Source: 188UL27-1 sp038526275 (GTDB lineage: Bacteria; Pseudomonadota; Alphaproteobacteria; Rhodobacterales; Rhodobacteraceae). From it: DNA of 64,000 nt. Below, piece after piece: positions 24,163-32,803 of the stretch; position 1 is the first letter of the stretch, and each line of letters begins with the position of its first letter. The stretch spans positions 15,970 to 79,969 of the forward strand of contig JBCBGY010000002.1 in assembly GCA_038526275.1 (NCBI GenBank), in the 5' to 3' direction. The notes beneath the pieces were generated by a model. It saw nothing but the letters and a program-made list of their open reading frames with translations, had not been told where the DNA came from and did not search any database. The translations under genes and the position numbers were made by a program.

Positions 24163-25080
24163 ATGGCGACGCACGCCGAGGTGGATTTCAAGTCACGCCT
24201 GCAAAACTGGCTGCCCAAGCTGGTTCTCTCGCCGTCGCTGGCGTTGATCCTGATCTTTGTCTACGGCTTCATCCTGTTCACCGTCTACGTGTCGTTCACC
24301 GACAGCCGGATCCTGCCGTTCGTCGGCACGGGCGGCCAACCGGCCTATGACCTGATCGGCTTTTCGAACTACGAAAAACTCTTCAAACTGTCCCATTGGG
24401 AGATTTCGCTGACCAATATGGCGGTGTTTGCGGGGCTTTACATCGTCATCTGCACGGCCATCGGATTGATGCTCGCAATCTTTCTGGATCAAAAAATCCG
24501 CGGCGAAGGGGTGCTGCGACCGCTGTATCTCTACCCAATGGCGCTCAGCTTCATCGTGACAGGCACCGCCTGGAAGTGGTTTCTGGACCCGGGTATTGGC
24601 ATTGAAAACATCGTCCAGGGCTGGGGGTGGCAGACCTTCAGCTTCGATTGGATCAAAAACCGGGACTTCGCGATTTACACCATCGTCGTAGCAGCGGTTT
24701 GGCAAACCTCCGGCTTCGTCATGGCCATGTTTCTGGCGGGCCTGCGCGGGATCGACAATGAGATCCTCAAAGCCGCACAAATGGATGGGGCCTCCAACTG
24801 GAACCTCTACCGCCGGATCATCATACCGCAGCTGCGGCCCGCCTTCCTGTCAGCCTTCGTGATCCTGGCCCACCTAGCCATCAAGACCTTTGATCTGGTC
24901 ATTGCCATGACGGGCGGTGGCCCGGGCCGGGCCACGGAACTGCCTGCCACCTTCATGTATTCCTACACGTTCAGCCGCAATCAGATGGGGATCGGGGCCT
25001 CGTCCGCGGTGATTATGCTGATGACCATTGCGGCCATCATGATCCCCTATCTCTACGCCGAATTGCGGGAGAAGAAGTGA
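24163..25080 (+). CDS. Sugar ABC transporter permease (MalF/GtsB type)
   Basis: First membrane subunit of the second sugar importer. The 305-residue protein has six predicted membrane segments, the first at about residues 18-40 (KLVLSPSLALILIFVYGFIL), and the EAA-type loop LKAAQMDGASNWNLYRRI followed by IIPQLRPAFLSAF. The segment FVGTGGQPAYDLIGFSNYEKLF is typical of the GtsB/GlcT group. Its stop is overlapped by the start of the next permease (TGATG), so both are made in step. Confidence 0.92.
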   Translation: MATHAEVDFKSRLQNWLPKLVLSPSLALILIFVYGFILFTVYVSFTDSRILPFVGTGGQPAYDLIGFSNYEKLFKLSHWEISLTNMAVFAGLYIVICTAIGLMLAIFLDQKIRGEGVLRPLYLYPMALSFIVTGTAWKWFLDPGIGIENIVQGWGWQTFSFDWIKNRDFAIYTIVVAAVWQTSGFVMAMFLAGLRGIDNEILKAAQMDGASNWNLYRRIIIPQLRPAFLSAFVILAHLAIKTFDLVIAMTGGGPGRATELPATFMYSYTFSRNQMGIGASSAVIMLMTIAAIMIPYLYAELREKK

Positions 25081-25961
25081 TGGCGGTTGCGACGCAAGAC
25101 ACCGCCATCCGCACAGGCCGGGTTACCCGCACCTTGATCTATCTGGTTCTGCTGCTCTTTGCGCTGTTCTACATGCTGCCGCTTTATGTGATGCTGGTGA
25201 ACTCGGTGAAGCCGCTGTCGGAAATCACCGGCGGCGGGATGATGTCGTTGCCCAATGTCTGGACGTTAGAGCCATGGTTAAAGGCCTGGTCCACGGCTCA
25301 GATCGGGGTGCAACCGACCGGCCTGCGGCCCTACTTCTGGAACTCGATATCCATGGTCGTGCCTGCTGTGGCCATTTCCACCGTGCTCGGCGCGCTCAAC
25401 GGTTACGTGCTGACCAAGTGGCGGTTCAAGTATGACACGATCCTCTTCGGGTTGATGCTCTTTGCCTGTTTCATCCCGTTCCAAATCGTGCTGATCCCCA
25501 TGGCGGCTGTCCTGGGTTTTCTCGGTATATCGGGAACGACTACGGGCCTGGTCCTGGTCCATGTGGTTTACGGGGTGGGCTTTACCACGCTTTATTTCCG
25601 CAACTACTACGCCGTCTTCCCAACTGAACTGATCCGGGCGGCACAGATCGACGGGGCTGGGTTCTTTCAGATCTTCTGGCGTATCTTGCTGCCATCCTCC
25701 GGCCCCATCGCCGTGGTGTCGATCATCTGGCAGTTCACCAATATCTGGAACGATTTCCTGTTCGGCGCCTCCTTTGCGTCGGGCGATGGCGCGCCGATCA
25801 CAGTGGCGCTGAACAACCTGGTCCAATCGTCGACCGGCGTGAAGGAATATAACGTCCACTTCGCCGGTGCGATCCTGGCTGCTTTGCCCACTTTGCTCGT
25901 CTACATCGTGGCAGGCCGCTACTTCGTGCGCGGCCTTATGGCAGGGAGTGTGAAGGGATGA
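25080..25961 (+). CDS. Sugar ABC transporter permease (MalG/GtsC type)
   Basis: Second membrane subunit of the second sugar importer. The 293-residue protein has six predicted membrane segments (first LIYLVLLLFALFYMLPLYV), the EAA loop LIRAAQIDGAGFFQIFWRI followed by LLPSSGPIAVV, and the C-terminus VRGLMAGSVKG. I use ATG 25080, overlapping the previous stop; a GTG one codon earlier would add one residue. It overlaps the deaminase-like gene by ATGA at its end. Confidence 0.92.
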   Translation: MAVATQDTAIRTGRVTRTLIYLVLLLFALFYMLPLYVMLVNSVKPLSEITGGGMMSLPNVWTLEPWLKAWSTAQIGVQPTGLRPYFWNSISMVVPAVAISTVLGALNGYVLTKWRFKYDTILFGLMLFACFIPFQIVLIPMAAVLGFLGISGTTTGLVLVHVVYGVGFTTLYFRNYYAVFPTELIRAAQIDGAGFFQIFWRILLPSSGPIAVVSIIWQFTNIWNDFLFGASFASGDGAPITVALNNLVQSSTGVKEYNVHFAGAILAALPTLLVYIVAGRYFVRGLMAGSVKG

Positions 25962-26353
25962 CCGATGAACAGCTGATTGCTGCGGCTGAAGCTTTGGCCG
26001 GCCACCGAGACGTCTCTGGCACGGTGACCGCAGGCGGAGTGGCCGCTGCGTTGGTGACCGAGGAGGGCAGCCTTTTCACCGGCGTCTGCATCGATACGGC
26101 CTGTTCCCTAGGATTTTGCGCCGAACATGCGGCCATCGCGGCGATGATCACGGCAGGACAGCACCGGATCGCGACGATTGTTGCCGTTGGCGATGGTGGG
26201 CGAGGGGTGGTTTCGCCCTGCGGCCGGTGCCGCGAATTCATCTCGCAGCTCGGCGCCCCAACCCGGGTTCTGCTGCCGGGCAACCGATCTGCGCAGATTG
26301 ACGCGTTATTGCCGGAGCCTTGGCAACGCCTGAACAGAGAAGAGGTCGCCTGA
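25958..26353 (+). CDS. Cytidine deaminase-like zinc hydrolase inside a sugar transporter operon
   Basis: A small zinc deaminase of 131 residues. It has the CDA-type metal and catalytic motifs: C54-A55-E56 (CAEHAAI) and P87-C88-G89-R90-C91 (SPCGRCRE), which supply three zinc cysteines and the proton-shuttling glutamate, as in homotetrameric cytidine deaminase and blasticidin-S deaminase. It is tightly coupled to the upstream permease (ATGA) and 1 nt before the ATPase gene, so it is an integral member of the transport operon. Cytidine, a modified nucleoside or another amino-heterocycle could be the substrate. A simple housekeeping role is less likely given the coupling. Confidence 0.8.
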   Translation: MTDEQLIAAAEALAGHRDVSGTVTAGGVAAALVTEEGSLFTGVCIDTACSLGFCAEHAAIAAMITAGQHRIATIVAVGDGGRGVVSPCGRCREFISQLGAPTRVLLPGNRSAQIDALLPEPWQRLNREEVA

Positions 26354-26354
26354 G

Positions 26355-27467
26355 ATGGGGTTTCTCGACATTGACAATGCGACCAAGTCCTACGGTTCTG
26401 TCGAAGTTCTGCACAATATCGACATCTCGGTCGAAGAGGGCGAGTTCCTGGTTCTGGTCGGCCCGTCAGGCTGCGGCAAGTCCACACTGCTGAACATGAT
26501 TGCGGGGCTGGAAGAGATCACATCGGGCGAAATCCGGATCAAGGACGCCGTGATGAATGGCGTCCACCCGTCGAAGCGCAATATCGCGATGGTGTTTCAG
26601 TCCTACGCGCTCTACCCGAACATGACGGTCGCGCAGAACATCACGTTCGGTTTGGAGATGCACGGCACGCCCAAGCCCGAGCGCGACAAGGCAATGGCCG
26701 AGGTCGCGAAGCTTCTGCAGATCGAACAGCTTCTGAAGCGCAAGCCCGGGCAGTTGTCCGGTGGGCAACGCCAGCGGGTCGCGATGGGCCGGGCCTTGGT
26801 TCGCGACCCCGATGTTTTCCTGTTTGACGAGCCGCTGTCGAACCTCGACGCCAAGTTGCGGGTCGATATGCGAACCGAGATCAAGAAGCTTCACCAGAAG
26901 CTTGGCACCACCATTGTCTATGTCACCCACGATCAGATCGAGGCCTTAACCCTTTCCACCCGGATTGCGGTGATGAATGGCGGTTATGTGCAGCAACTGG
27001 GCACGCCGAAGGAGATTTACGACACACCGGCAAACCTGTTCGTCGCCACCTTCATGGGTTCGCCTTCAATGAATTTGATCCCGGTGCAAGTGCGCGCCGA
27101 TGGTAACGCCGTCTATGCCGACACGACCAACGACCGGGGCGAGAAGATCAGTCTGACCTTTGCCCAGCCGGGCGCGCTGAAGCGCTACGATGGACAGACG
27201 GTCACATTGGGCGTACGGCCTGAAGCTTTGACCGATGTTGACGGTGCCGACCAGCGTTCGACCCATATGGAGCGGATCGAAAACACCGTGACGGTGACGG
27301 AACCCGCAGGGTCAGACACGTTTGTCTCAACCGAAATTGGCGGCGCGGAATGTGTGGCCCGGATGCGGTCGGATGCCGATGTGGCCCCGGGGCAGGCGAC
27401 GACCTTCGCAATCAACATGGAAAAGGCCCTGGCCTTCGACCAGAAAACGGAAGATCGGATCGTGTGA
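26355..27467 (+). CDS. Sugar ABC transporter ATP-binding protein (UgpC/MsmK type)
   Basis: Energises the second sugar importer. The 370 residues contain Walker A GPSGCGKST (36-44), signature LSGGQRQRV, Walker B LFDEPLSNLDAKLR, YVTHDQIEALT, and a C-terminal TOBE region (FMGSPSMNLIPV; LGVRPEALTDV). It is closely related in design to the ATPase at 17617 but not identical, so each importer has its own. It overlaps the next gene by one base (TGATG). Confidence 0.93.
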   Translation: MGFLDIDNATKSYGSVEVLHNIDISVEEGEFLVLVGPSGCGKSTLLNMIAGLEEITSGEIRIKDAVMNGVHPSKRNIAMVFQSYALYPNMTVAQNITFGLEMHGTPKPERDKAMAEVAKLLQIEQLLKRKPGQLSGGQRQRVAMGRALVRDPDVFLFDEPLSNLDAKLRVDMRTEIKKLHQKLGTTIVYVTHDQIEALTLSTRIAVMNGGYVQQLGTPKEIYDTPANLFVATFMGSPSMNLIPVQVRADGNAVYADTTNDRGEKISLTFAQPGALKRYDGQTVTLGVRPEALTDVDGADQRSTHMERIENTVTVTEPAGSDTFVSTEIGGAECVARMRSDADVAPGQATTFAINMEKALAFDQKTEDRIV

Positions 27468-28963
27468 TGGACACCGACATCCTGATCATCGGGTCGGGGA
27501 TAGGCGGCGCGACCTGCGCTGCCGCCCTGGCACCCACCGGCGCCCGGATCACGATCCTAGAGCGCGGCGAACGGATAGAACCTGGCCCCGCCACGCGCGA
27601 CGCTTTTTCTATTTTCGGAATTGGAACGTTCCGAAACGGCGAAACGTGGGAAGATCCGGCCGGAAAGGCCTTTAATCCGGGGAACTACTACTTTGTTGGT
27701 GGAAATTCCAAACTCTATGGTGCGGTTCTGTTTCGCTACCGGGCAGAGGACTTTGGCGAGCTTCGCCATATGGGTGGCATCTCTCCCGCCTGGCCCATCA
27801 GCTATGACGCGTTCGAGCCGTGGTACCAAAAGGCCGAGGAGATGTATCAGGTGCGCGGGTCGCTGGGCCATGACCCGACGGAGCCACGCCATTCCGGCAG
27901 CTACCCCTTTGCGCCCGTTCCCCATGAGCCGCCCATTGCGGATGCCGCGAACAGGTTGCAGGCACATGGCTTGCACCCTTCGCATTTGCCGCTGGGTGTG
28001 GACATCGACACTTGGCTCGCCGGCGGGGAAACGGGTTGGGACGCGTTCCCGAATACGGGCGATGGCAAGAAAGACGCAGAAAGCGTCGGGCTGAAATCGG
28101 CGCTGCGGCACAACAATGTGCGGCTGGAAACCGGCTGCCAGGTGACACGGTTGATCGCCGAAGCAGGTGGCCGGATCACTGCCGTGGAATATACCAAAGC
28201 GGATCGGTCCCACCGCTTGGCGGCACGGATTGTCATCTTGTCCGCCGGTGCAGTGAATTCGGCAGCGCTGCTCTTGCGCTCCGCCAATGATAATCACCCG
28301 ACTGGTCTGGCGAACCGATCCGACCAGGTTGGCCGGAACTTCATGAACCACAACACCCATGCGGTTCTGGCCTTGCATCCTTTCCGGAAGAACCCGTCGA
28401 CTTATCAGAAGACCCTCTATTTCAACGATTTCTACCTGACTGGCGGTCCGCAGGGTGCGCCCTTGGGGAACATCCAACTGCTGGGCAAGATCACCGCACC
28501 AATCCTGGCAAGCCAGGTCAGGCTGCCCGCGCCTGTGACAGGTTGGATCGCGGAACGGTCCGTAGATTGGTACGTGATGAGCGAGGATCTACCCGACCCG
28601 GACAGTCGGGTGACGGTGAGAGGCGACCGGATCGTGCTGAACTGGACCCGCTCGAATTGGGAGCCGCATCAGCAGTTGGTTGCGCAGTTCAAGTCACTGC
28701 TTCGCAGGGCAGGGTGGCCCATCGTCCTTGCGCGCGCCTTCGACCGCACCGTTCCGTCGCATCAATGCGGCACCGCGCGATTTGGGTCAGATCCGGCAAG
28801 CAGCGTGTTGGACATCTGGTGCCGTGCCCATGACCACCCGAACCTCTTCGTGGTGGATGCAAGCTTCCTGCCCAACTCGGCAGCCGTGAACCCGGCGCTG
28901 ACAATCGCAGCGCAGGCGTTGCGGGTCGCAGACCATATACGCCAGAAGGACCTTGCAGCATGA
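27467..28963 (+). CDS. GMC-family FAD oxidoreductase (first of two)
   Basis: FAD-dependent oxidation of a sugar or alcohol. The 498-residue protein has the dinucleotide-binding motif ILIIGSGIGGATCAAALAP at the N-terminus and ILERGERI after the second strand. The substrate-domain boundary YFVGGNSKLYGAVLFR resembles the GMC signature 1, SAGAVNSAALLLRS resembles signature 2, and the C-terminal VDASFLPNSAAVNPALTIAA carries the conserved Asn (the active-site His/Asn pair lies around SHQCGTARFG and NPALT). It resembles gluconate/fructose-dehydrogenase-like GMC enzymes more than choline dehydrogenase. Electron acceptor unknown. ATG 27467 overlaps the preceding stop by one base. A perfect inner palindrome occurs at 27623-27632. 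Confidence 0.85.
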   Translation: MDTDILIIGSGIGGATCAAALAPTGARITILERGERIEPGPATRDAFSIFGIGTFRNGETWEDPAGKAFNPGNYYFVGGNSKLYGAVLFRYRAEDFGELRHMGGISPAWPISYDAFEPWYQKAEEMYQVRGSLGHDPTEPRHSGSYPFAPVPHEPPIADAANRLQAHGLHPSHLPLGVDIDTWLAGGETGWDAFPNTGDGKKDAESVGLKSALRHNNVRLETGCQVTRLIAEAGGRITAVEYTKADRSHRLAARIVILSAGAVNSAALLLRSANDNHPTGLANRSDQVGRNFMNHNTHAVLALHPFRKNPSTYQKTLYFNDFYLTGGPQGAPLGNIQLLGKITAPILASQVRLPAPVTGWIAERSVDWYVMSEDLPDPDSRVTVRGDRIVLNWTRSNWEPHQQLVAQFKSLLRRAGWPIVLARAFDRTVPSHQCGTARFGSDPASSVLDIWCRAHDHPNLFVVDASFLPNSAAVNPALTIAAQALRVADHIRQKDLAA

Positions 28964-29715
28964 GCCGGGTCGCCCTGATCACCGGTGGCCAGCGCGGCAT
29001 TGGCCTTGGCGTGGCAAAGGCCCTGTCATCTGCCGGGTTTGCTGTCGCCATGGCTGCTGAGCGCGACGAGAACGATCCGCAGGTCCGTCAGGCCTTGGAT
29101 ACAGTGCCGGGCTCGATCTACGTGCGCCATGATCTGCGGGATTTTGCGTCCGTCCCGGCTCTGCTGGATCACGTCGAAGCCGCCTTGGGGCCCGTTACAA
29201 CCTTGGTATCCAATGCCGGGATCTCGGCGCCGGTCCGAGGCGATATGCTGGACGTCGCGCCAGAGAATTTCGACCTCGTCCTGGATGTGAACCTGAAGGG
29301 CGGGTTCTTCCTGGCGCAGGAGGTTGCCCGGCGGATGCTGCGGCAGTCAGCTTCGGTTTACCGGTCCATCCTGTTCGTGACCTCGGTCAGCGCGGAACTG
29401 GCATCGGTGGAACGGGCTGAATACTGCCTGTCAAAGGCCGGGGCGGCAATGATGGTCAAGCTCTTCGCCGTTCGCCTTGCCGAAGCGGGGATTGGCGTTT
29501 TCGAGATCCGGCCAGGCATCGTTTCAACCGATATGACTGCAGGCGTTCGCGACCGTTACGACGGCCGCATCCGAGACGGGTTGATCCCGGCAAAACGCTG
29601 GGGCGAGCCCGAAGATGTGGGCCAATTGGTCTTGCCGTTGGTCACGGGCCAGATGGCCTATGCGACTGGCGCGGTCATCCCTGCCGATGGCGGCCTTGGC
29701 ATTCACCGGCTGTGA
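28960..29715 (+). CDS. Short-chain dehydrogenase/reductase (SDR)
   Basis: NAD(P)-dependent alcohol/ketone interconversion. The 251-residue classical SDR has the cofactor motif TGGQRGIG (residues 8-15), the NAG motif (SNAGIS), the catalytic tyrosine and lysine Y155-x3-K159 (YCLSK) with the upstream serine in FVTSVS, and the C-terminal PADGG. Annotation as a 3-oxoacyl-ACP reductase would be routine but not meaningful here. It overlaps the preceding GMC gene by ATGA and lies 9 nt before the second GMC gene, so it probably acts on the same carbon skeleton. Confidence 0.9.
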   Translation: MSRVALITGGQRGIGLGVAKALSSAGFAVAMAAERDENDPQVRQALDTVPGSIYVRHDLRDFASVPALLDHVEAALGPVTTLVSNAGISAPVRGDMLDVAPENFDLVLDVNLKGGFFLAQEVARRMLRQSASVYRSILFVTSVSAELASVERAEYCLSKAGAAMMVKLFAVRLAEAGIGVFEIRPGIVSTDMTAGVRDRYDGRIRDGLIPAKRWGEPEDVGQLVLPLVTGQMAYATGAVIPADGGLGIHRL

Positions 29716-29724
29716 GGGGGACGT

Positions 29725-31317
29725 ATGGCCGAGGCATATGATTTCATCATTGTCGGCGGCGGCTCGGCAGGCTGTGTACTGGCCGCGCGTTTGTCAGAGA
29801 ACCCGGACGTGCGTGTGTGCTTGCTGGAGGCCGGAGGTAGTGATCGGCACCCATTTTATCATCTGCCTGCCGGGTTCGCGAAGATGACCAAGGGGATCGG
29901 GGCCTGGGGCTGGGAAACCGTCCCGCAACGCCACATGCAGGGCCGGGTCTTTAACTACACGCAGGCTAAGGTGATCGGGGGCGGTTCAACGATCAACGCT
30001 CAGATCTACACCCGCGGCAACCCGCAGGACTATGATGAATGGCGGCAAATGGGCTGCGATGGGTGGGCCTACGATGATGTGCTGCCTTACTTTCGCAAGG
30101 CCGAAGACAACGACACTTACGACAACCGGTACCACGGGAAAGGCGGCCCACTGGGTGTTTCGCAACCTGCCGCGCCGCTGCCGATCTGTGATGCCTATTT
30201 GGAGGCCGCCACGGCGCTAGGAATTCCGGTCAATGAGGATGTGAACGGAGAGACGCAAGAAGGCGCGGCCTATTACCAACTGACGCAACGGGATGCGCGC
30301 CGGTCGTCGGCGGCGATGGCCTATCTGGGTCCAAACCGGGGCCGTACGAACCTGGTGCGGCGGTTGAACAGCCAAGTGCGTCGGATCCTGTTTGAGGGCA
30401 CCACGGCGACAGGTGTGGACCTGTTGGACGGCACTCGCTTGACGGCGACCCGCGAGGTGCTGCTGAGTTCCGGTGCCGTTGGGTCGCCGCGCCTGTTGCA
30501 GCTTTCGGGCGTCGGTCCGGCCGATGATCTGACGCGTTTGGGCATTGATGTTGTGCTCGATCAGCCCGAGGTTGGGGCCAATCTGCAAGATCACCTTGAT
30601 CTTTACTGCATATGCGAGGTGTCTGGCCCGCATACCTATGACCGCTTTGCCAAGCTGCATCTTTCTGCGTTCGCGGGGCTGCAATACCTGTTCACCCGCA
30701 AGGGCCCCGTAGCCTCCAGCCTGTTTGAGACGGGTGGCTTTTGGTACGCCGATCCCAATGCCCGCTCTCCGGACCTTCAGTTCCACCTGGGGCTGGGCAC
30801 AGGGATAGAAAAGGGCGTGGAGGCGATGCCCCATGGCGGCGTGACGCTGAATTCCTGTTACCTGCGCCCTCGATCCCGCGGTACCGTGCGCCTGCACAGC
30901 AACGATCCTGCCGAAGCGCCACTGATCGACCCGAACTACCTGCAAGACCCGCAGGACAAGGAAATGTCGATCCGGGGCCTGAAGCTGACCCAACAGATCC
31001 TGGCGCAAGATCCCCTGAAGCCCTTTATCAGGGCCGAACGGTTGCCGGGCCCGGATGTGACGACGGATCAGGACTATTTCGACTTCATCTGCGCTCATTC
31101 CAAAACCTCGCACCATTGCGCGGGCACCTGCCGGATGGGCTCTGACCCGGCCGCGGTCGTTGACCCGCGCTTGCGCTTTAAGGGGATCGAACGCCTTCGG
31201 GTGGTCGATAATTCGATCATGCCCACTGTCATTTCTTCCAACACCAACGCAGCGGCCATCATGATCGGCGAAAAGGCCGCCGACATGATCCGCGAAGACC
31301 ACGGGATGCGCCCATGA
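29725..31317 (+). CDS. GMC-family FAD oxidoreductase (second), choline-dehydrogenase-like
   Basis: FAD-dependent alcohol oxidation. The 530-residue protein shows FIIVGGGSAGCVLAARLSE (FAD binding), LLEAGGSDRHP, GMC signature 1 in KVIGGGSTINAQIYTRG, signature 2 in LSSGAVGSPRLLQLSGVGP, and the C-terminal active-site region KTSHHCAGTCRMG with the catalytic histidine, then NTNAAAIMIGEKAADMI. This is the full-length BetA/alkanol-dehydrogenase type, distinct from the first GMC enzyme in this operon. With no betaine genes next to it, choline is an unlikely substrate. Confidence 0.9.
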   Translation: MAEAYDFIIVGGGSAGCVLAARLSENPDVRVCLLEAGGSDRHPFYHLPAGFAKMTKGIGAWGWETVPQRHMQGRVFNYTQAKVIGGGSTINAQIYTRGNPQDYDEWRQMGCDGWAYDDVLPYFRKAEDNDTYDNRYHGKGGPLGVSQPAAPLPICDAYLEAATALGIPVNEDVNGETQEGAAYYQLTQRDARRSSAAMAYLGPNRGRTNLVRRLNSQVRRILFEGTTATGVDLLDGTRLTATREVLLSSGAVGSPRLLQLSGVGPADDLTRLGIDVVLDQPEVGANLQDHLDLYCICEVSGPHTYDRFAKLHLSAFAGLQYLFTRKGPVASSLFETGGFWYADPNARSPDLQFHLGLGTGIEKGVEAMPHGGVTLNSCYLRPRSRGTVRLHSNDPAEAPLIDPNYLQDPQDKEMSIRGLKLTQQILAQDPLKPFIRAERLPGPDVTTDQDYFDFICAHSKTSHHCAGTCRMGSDPAAVVDPRLRFKGIERLRVVDNSIMPTVISSNTNAAAIMIGEKAADMIREDHGMRP

Positions 31318-31631
31318 TACGTCACATCGTACTGATTAAATTCCAGCCGACACTGAACCCTGCTGAAATCGACGACATCTTTGACGAGCTACATGCGATC
31401 AAAAAGGAGGTCGGCGGTATTCTGTCGATCACCGCGGGCAAAAGCGAAAGCCCGGAGAAGATCGAGCGCGGGTACCTGCACGGCTTTGTCGTGGATTTTG
31501 AGAGCTGGGAGGCTTTGGCCGCCTATCAGGACCATCCGGATCATAAAAGGCTTGGGGCGCGGCTGGTGGCCAATGCGCAGGGTGGACTTGACGGTATCCT
31601 TGTCTTCGATTTGCCGGTTGGTGCGGACTGA
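31314..31631 (+). CDS. Dabb (stress-responsive alpha/beta barrel) domain protein
   Basis: A 105-residue dimeric alpha/beta-barrel protein: MIRHIVLIKFQPTLNPAEID at the N-terminus and GYLHGFVVDFESWEALAAYQ then HPDHKRLG, which are characteristic of the Dabb family. Some members are catalytic (for example olivetolic acid cyclase) and others are of unknown use. Overlaps with both neighbours (ATGA upstream, TGATG downstream) mean it is a fixed part of the operon and may bind or cyclise a pathway intermediate. Confidence 0.85.
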   Translation: MIRHIVLIKFQPTLNPAEIDDIFDELHAIKKEVGGILSITAGKSESPEKIERGYLHGFVVDFESWEALAAYQDHPDHKRLGARLVANAQGGLDGILVFDLPVGAD

Positions 31632-32803
31632 TGCCCGCGACCCTGACGCTGCCAACCTATGACAATGGGCTGGAGCCCTACCAGTTGTCTGGCACGCCAA
31701 TCGTGCCACGCGCGCCGAAAAGGGCCTTCAACCGGATCGCCTTTGCCGCTGCACACGTTGTTTCGGACCCATTGGCGGAACGAGACCCGTGGCAGGGGCG
31801 ACCGGCTGTCGATTGGGACGACACTTTGCGGTTTCGGCACGGATTGTGGGATCAGGGGTTGGGGCTTGCCGAGGCGATGGACACCGCACAGCGCGGCATG
31901 GGTGTGGACTGGCCAACGGCCAAGGAACTGATCGAGCGAACCATGGCAGAGGCCAAGGCGCACCCGTTGAAGCCCCGGGTCGCGTGTGGTGCGGGAACGG
32001 ACCAACATGCGGTCAGCGCCCTGACGACCGAGGATGCGCTGGTCGCGGCCTACAGCGAACAGATGGAAGCCATTGAAGCGGCGGGCGGACAGGTGATCCT
32101 GATGGCCAGCCGGTCGATGGCGGCGACGGGTGCTGGCCCAGACTTCTACGCGCGGGTTTATGGCAGGCTGATTGAGCAGGCAGCAGAGCCGGTCATTCTC
32201 CACTGGCTGGGTGATATGTTTGATCCCGCCTTGAAGGGCTATTGGGGCCACTCCGATCTGGACAAGGCTACCGACTCCGTTCTGGCGATCATCCAGGGCC
32301 ACGCAGCCAAGATTGACGGGATCAAGGTCAGCCTTCTGGATCAAACCCGGGAGGAAGCTTTCCGCAACCGGCTACCGGATGGAGTGCTGCTTTATACTGG
32401 AGACGACTTCAACTACGCCGCGCTGATCGAAGGGGACGGCACGCACTTTTCCCATGCACTGCTTGGGATTTTTGCGGCTATCGCCCCTGCGGCTGCGCAG
32501 GCGTTGGAGGCCTTAGCACAAGGTGACAGCCAGACGTTCCACGCGCTTCTTGGCCCGACCGTGCCGCTCAGCCGGGAAATATTCAAAGCGCCAACCGAGT
32601 ATTACAAGGCGGGCATTGCGTTTCTGGCTTGGCTCAATGGCACGCAACGGCATTTCATCATGCCAGCCGGGCTGCAATCGGCGCGAGAGATCGTGAGTTA
32701 TGCCCAGATCTTTCGTCTGGCCGACGCGGCTGGCCTTTTGATCGACGGCGATCTAGCAACCCGGCGTATGAAAACCTTGCTCGCGCTGCACGGGATCGGC
32801 TGA
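31631..32803 (+). CDS. DUF993 family, dihydrodipicolinate-synthase-like aldolase
   Basis: Predicted Schiff-base lyase or aldolase of the DHDPS superfamily, belonging to the poorly studied DUF993 group. The 390-residue protein has the superfamily strand with the likely Schiff-base lysine K232 (IDGIKVSLLD), followed by GVLLYTGDDFNYAALIEGDG, equivalent to the DHDPS G-D motif, and HFSHALLGIFAAIAP. The N-terminal 70 residues are an extension relative to DHDPS. As the penultimate gene of the operon it could split an oxidised sugar acid into pyruvate-like and aldehyde parts, but that reaction is inferred. It overlaps the LacI gene by one base. Confidence 0.85.
   Translation: MPATLTLPTYDNGLEPYQLSGTPIVPRAPKRAFNRIAFAAAHVVSDPLAERDPWQGRPAVDWDDTLRFRHGLWDQGLGLAEAMDTAQRGMGVDWPTAKELIERTMAEAKAHPLKPRVACGAGTDQHAVSALTTEDALVAAYSEQMEAIEAAGGQVILMASRSMAATGAGPDFYARVYGRLIEQAAEPVILHWLGDMFDPALKGYWGHSDLDKATDSVLAIIQGHAAKIDGIKVSLLDQTREEAFRNRLPDGVLLYTGDDFNYAALIEGDGTHFSHALLGIFAAIAPAAAQALEALAQGDSQTFHALLGPTVPLSREIFKAPTEYYKAGIAFLAWLNGTQRHFIMPAGLQSAREIVSYAQIFRLADAAGLLIDGDLATRRMKTLLALHGIG

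Noticed and set aside
29725..31317. Choline dehydrogenase (betA)
   Set aside because: Similar in length and GMC motifs, but no betB, betI or choline importer adjoins it, and it is coupled to sugar-type enzymes.
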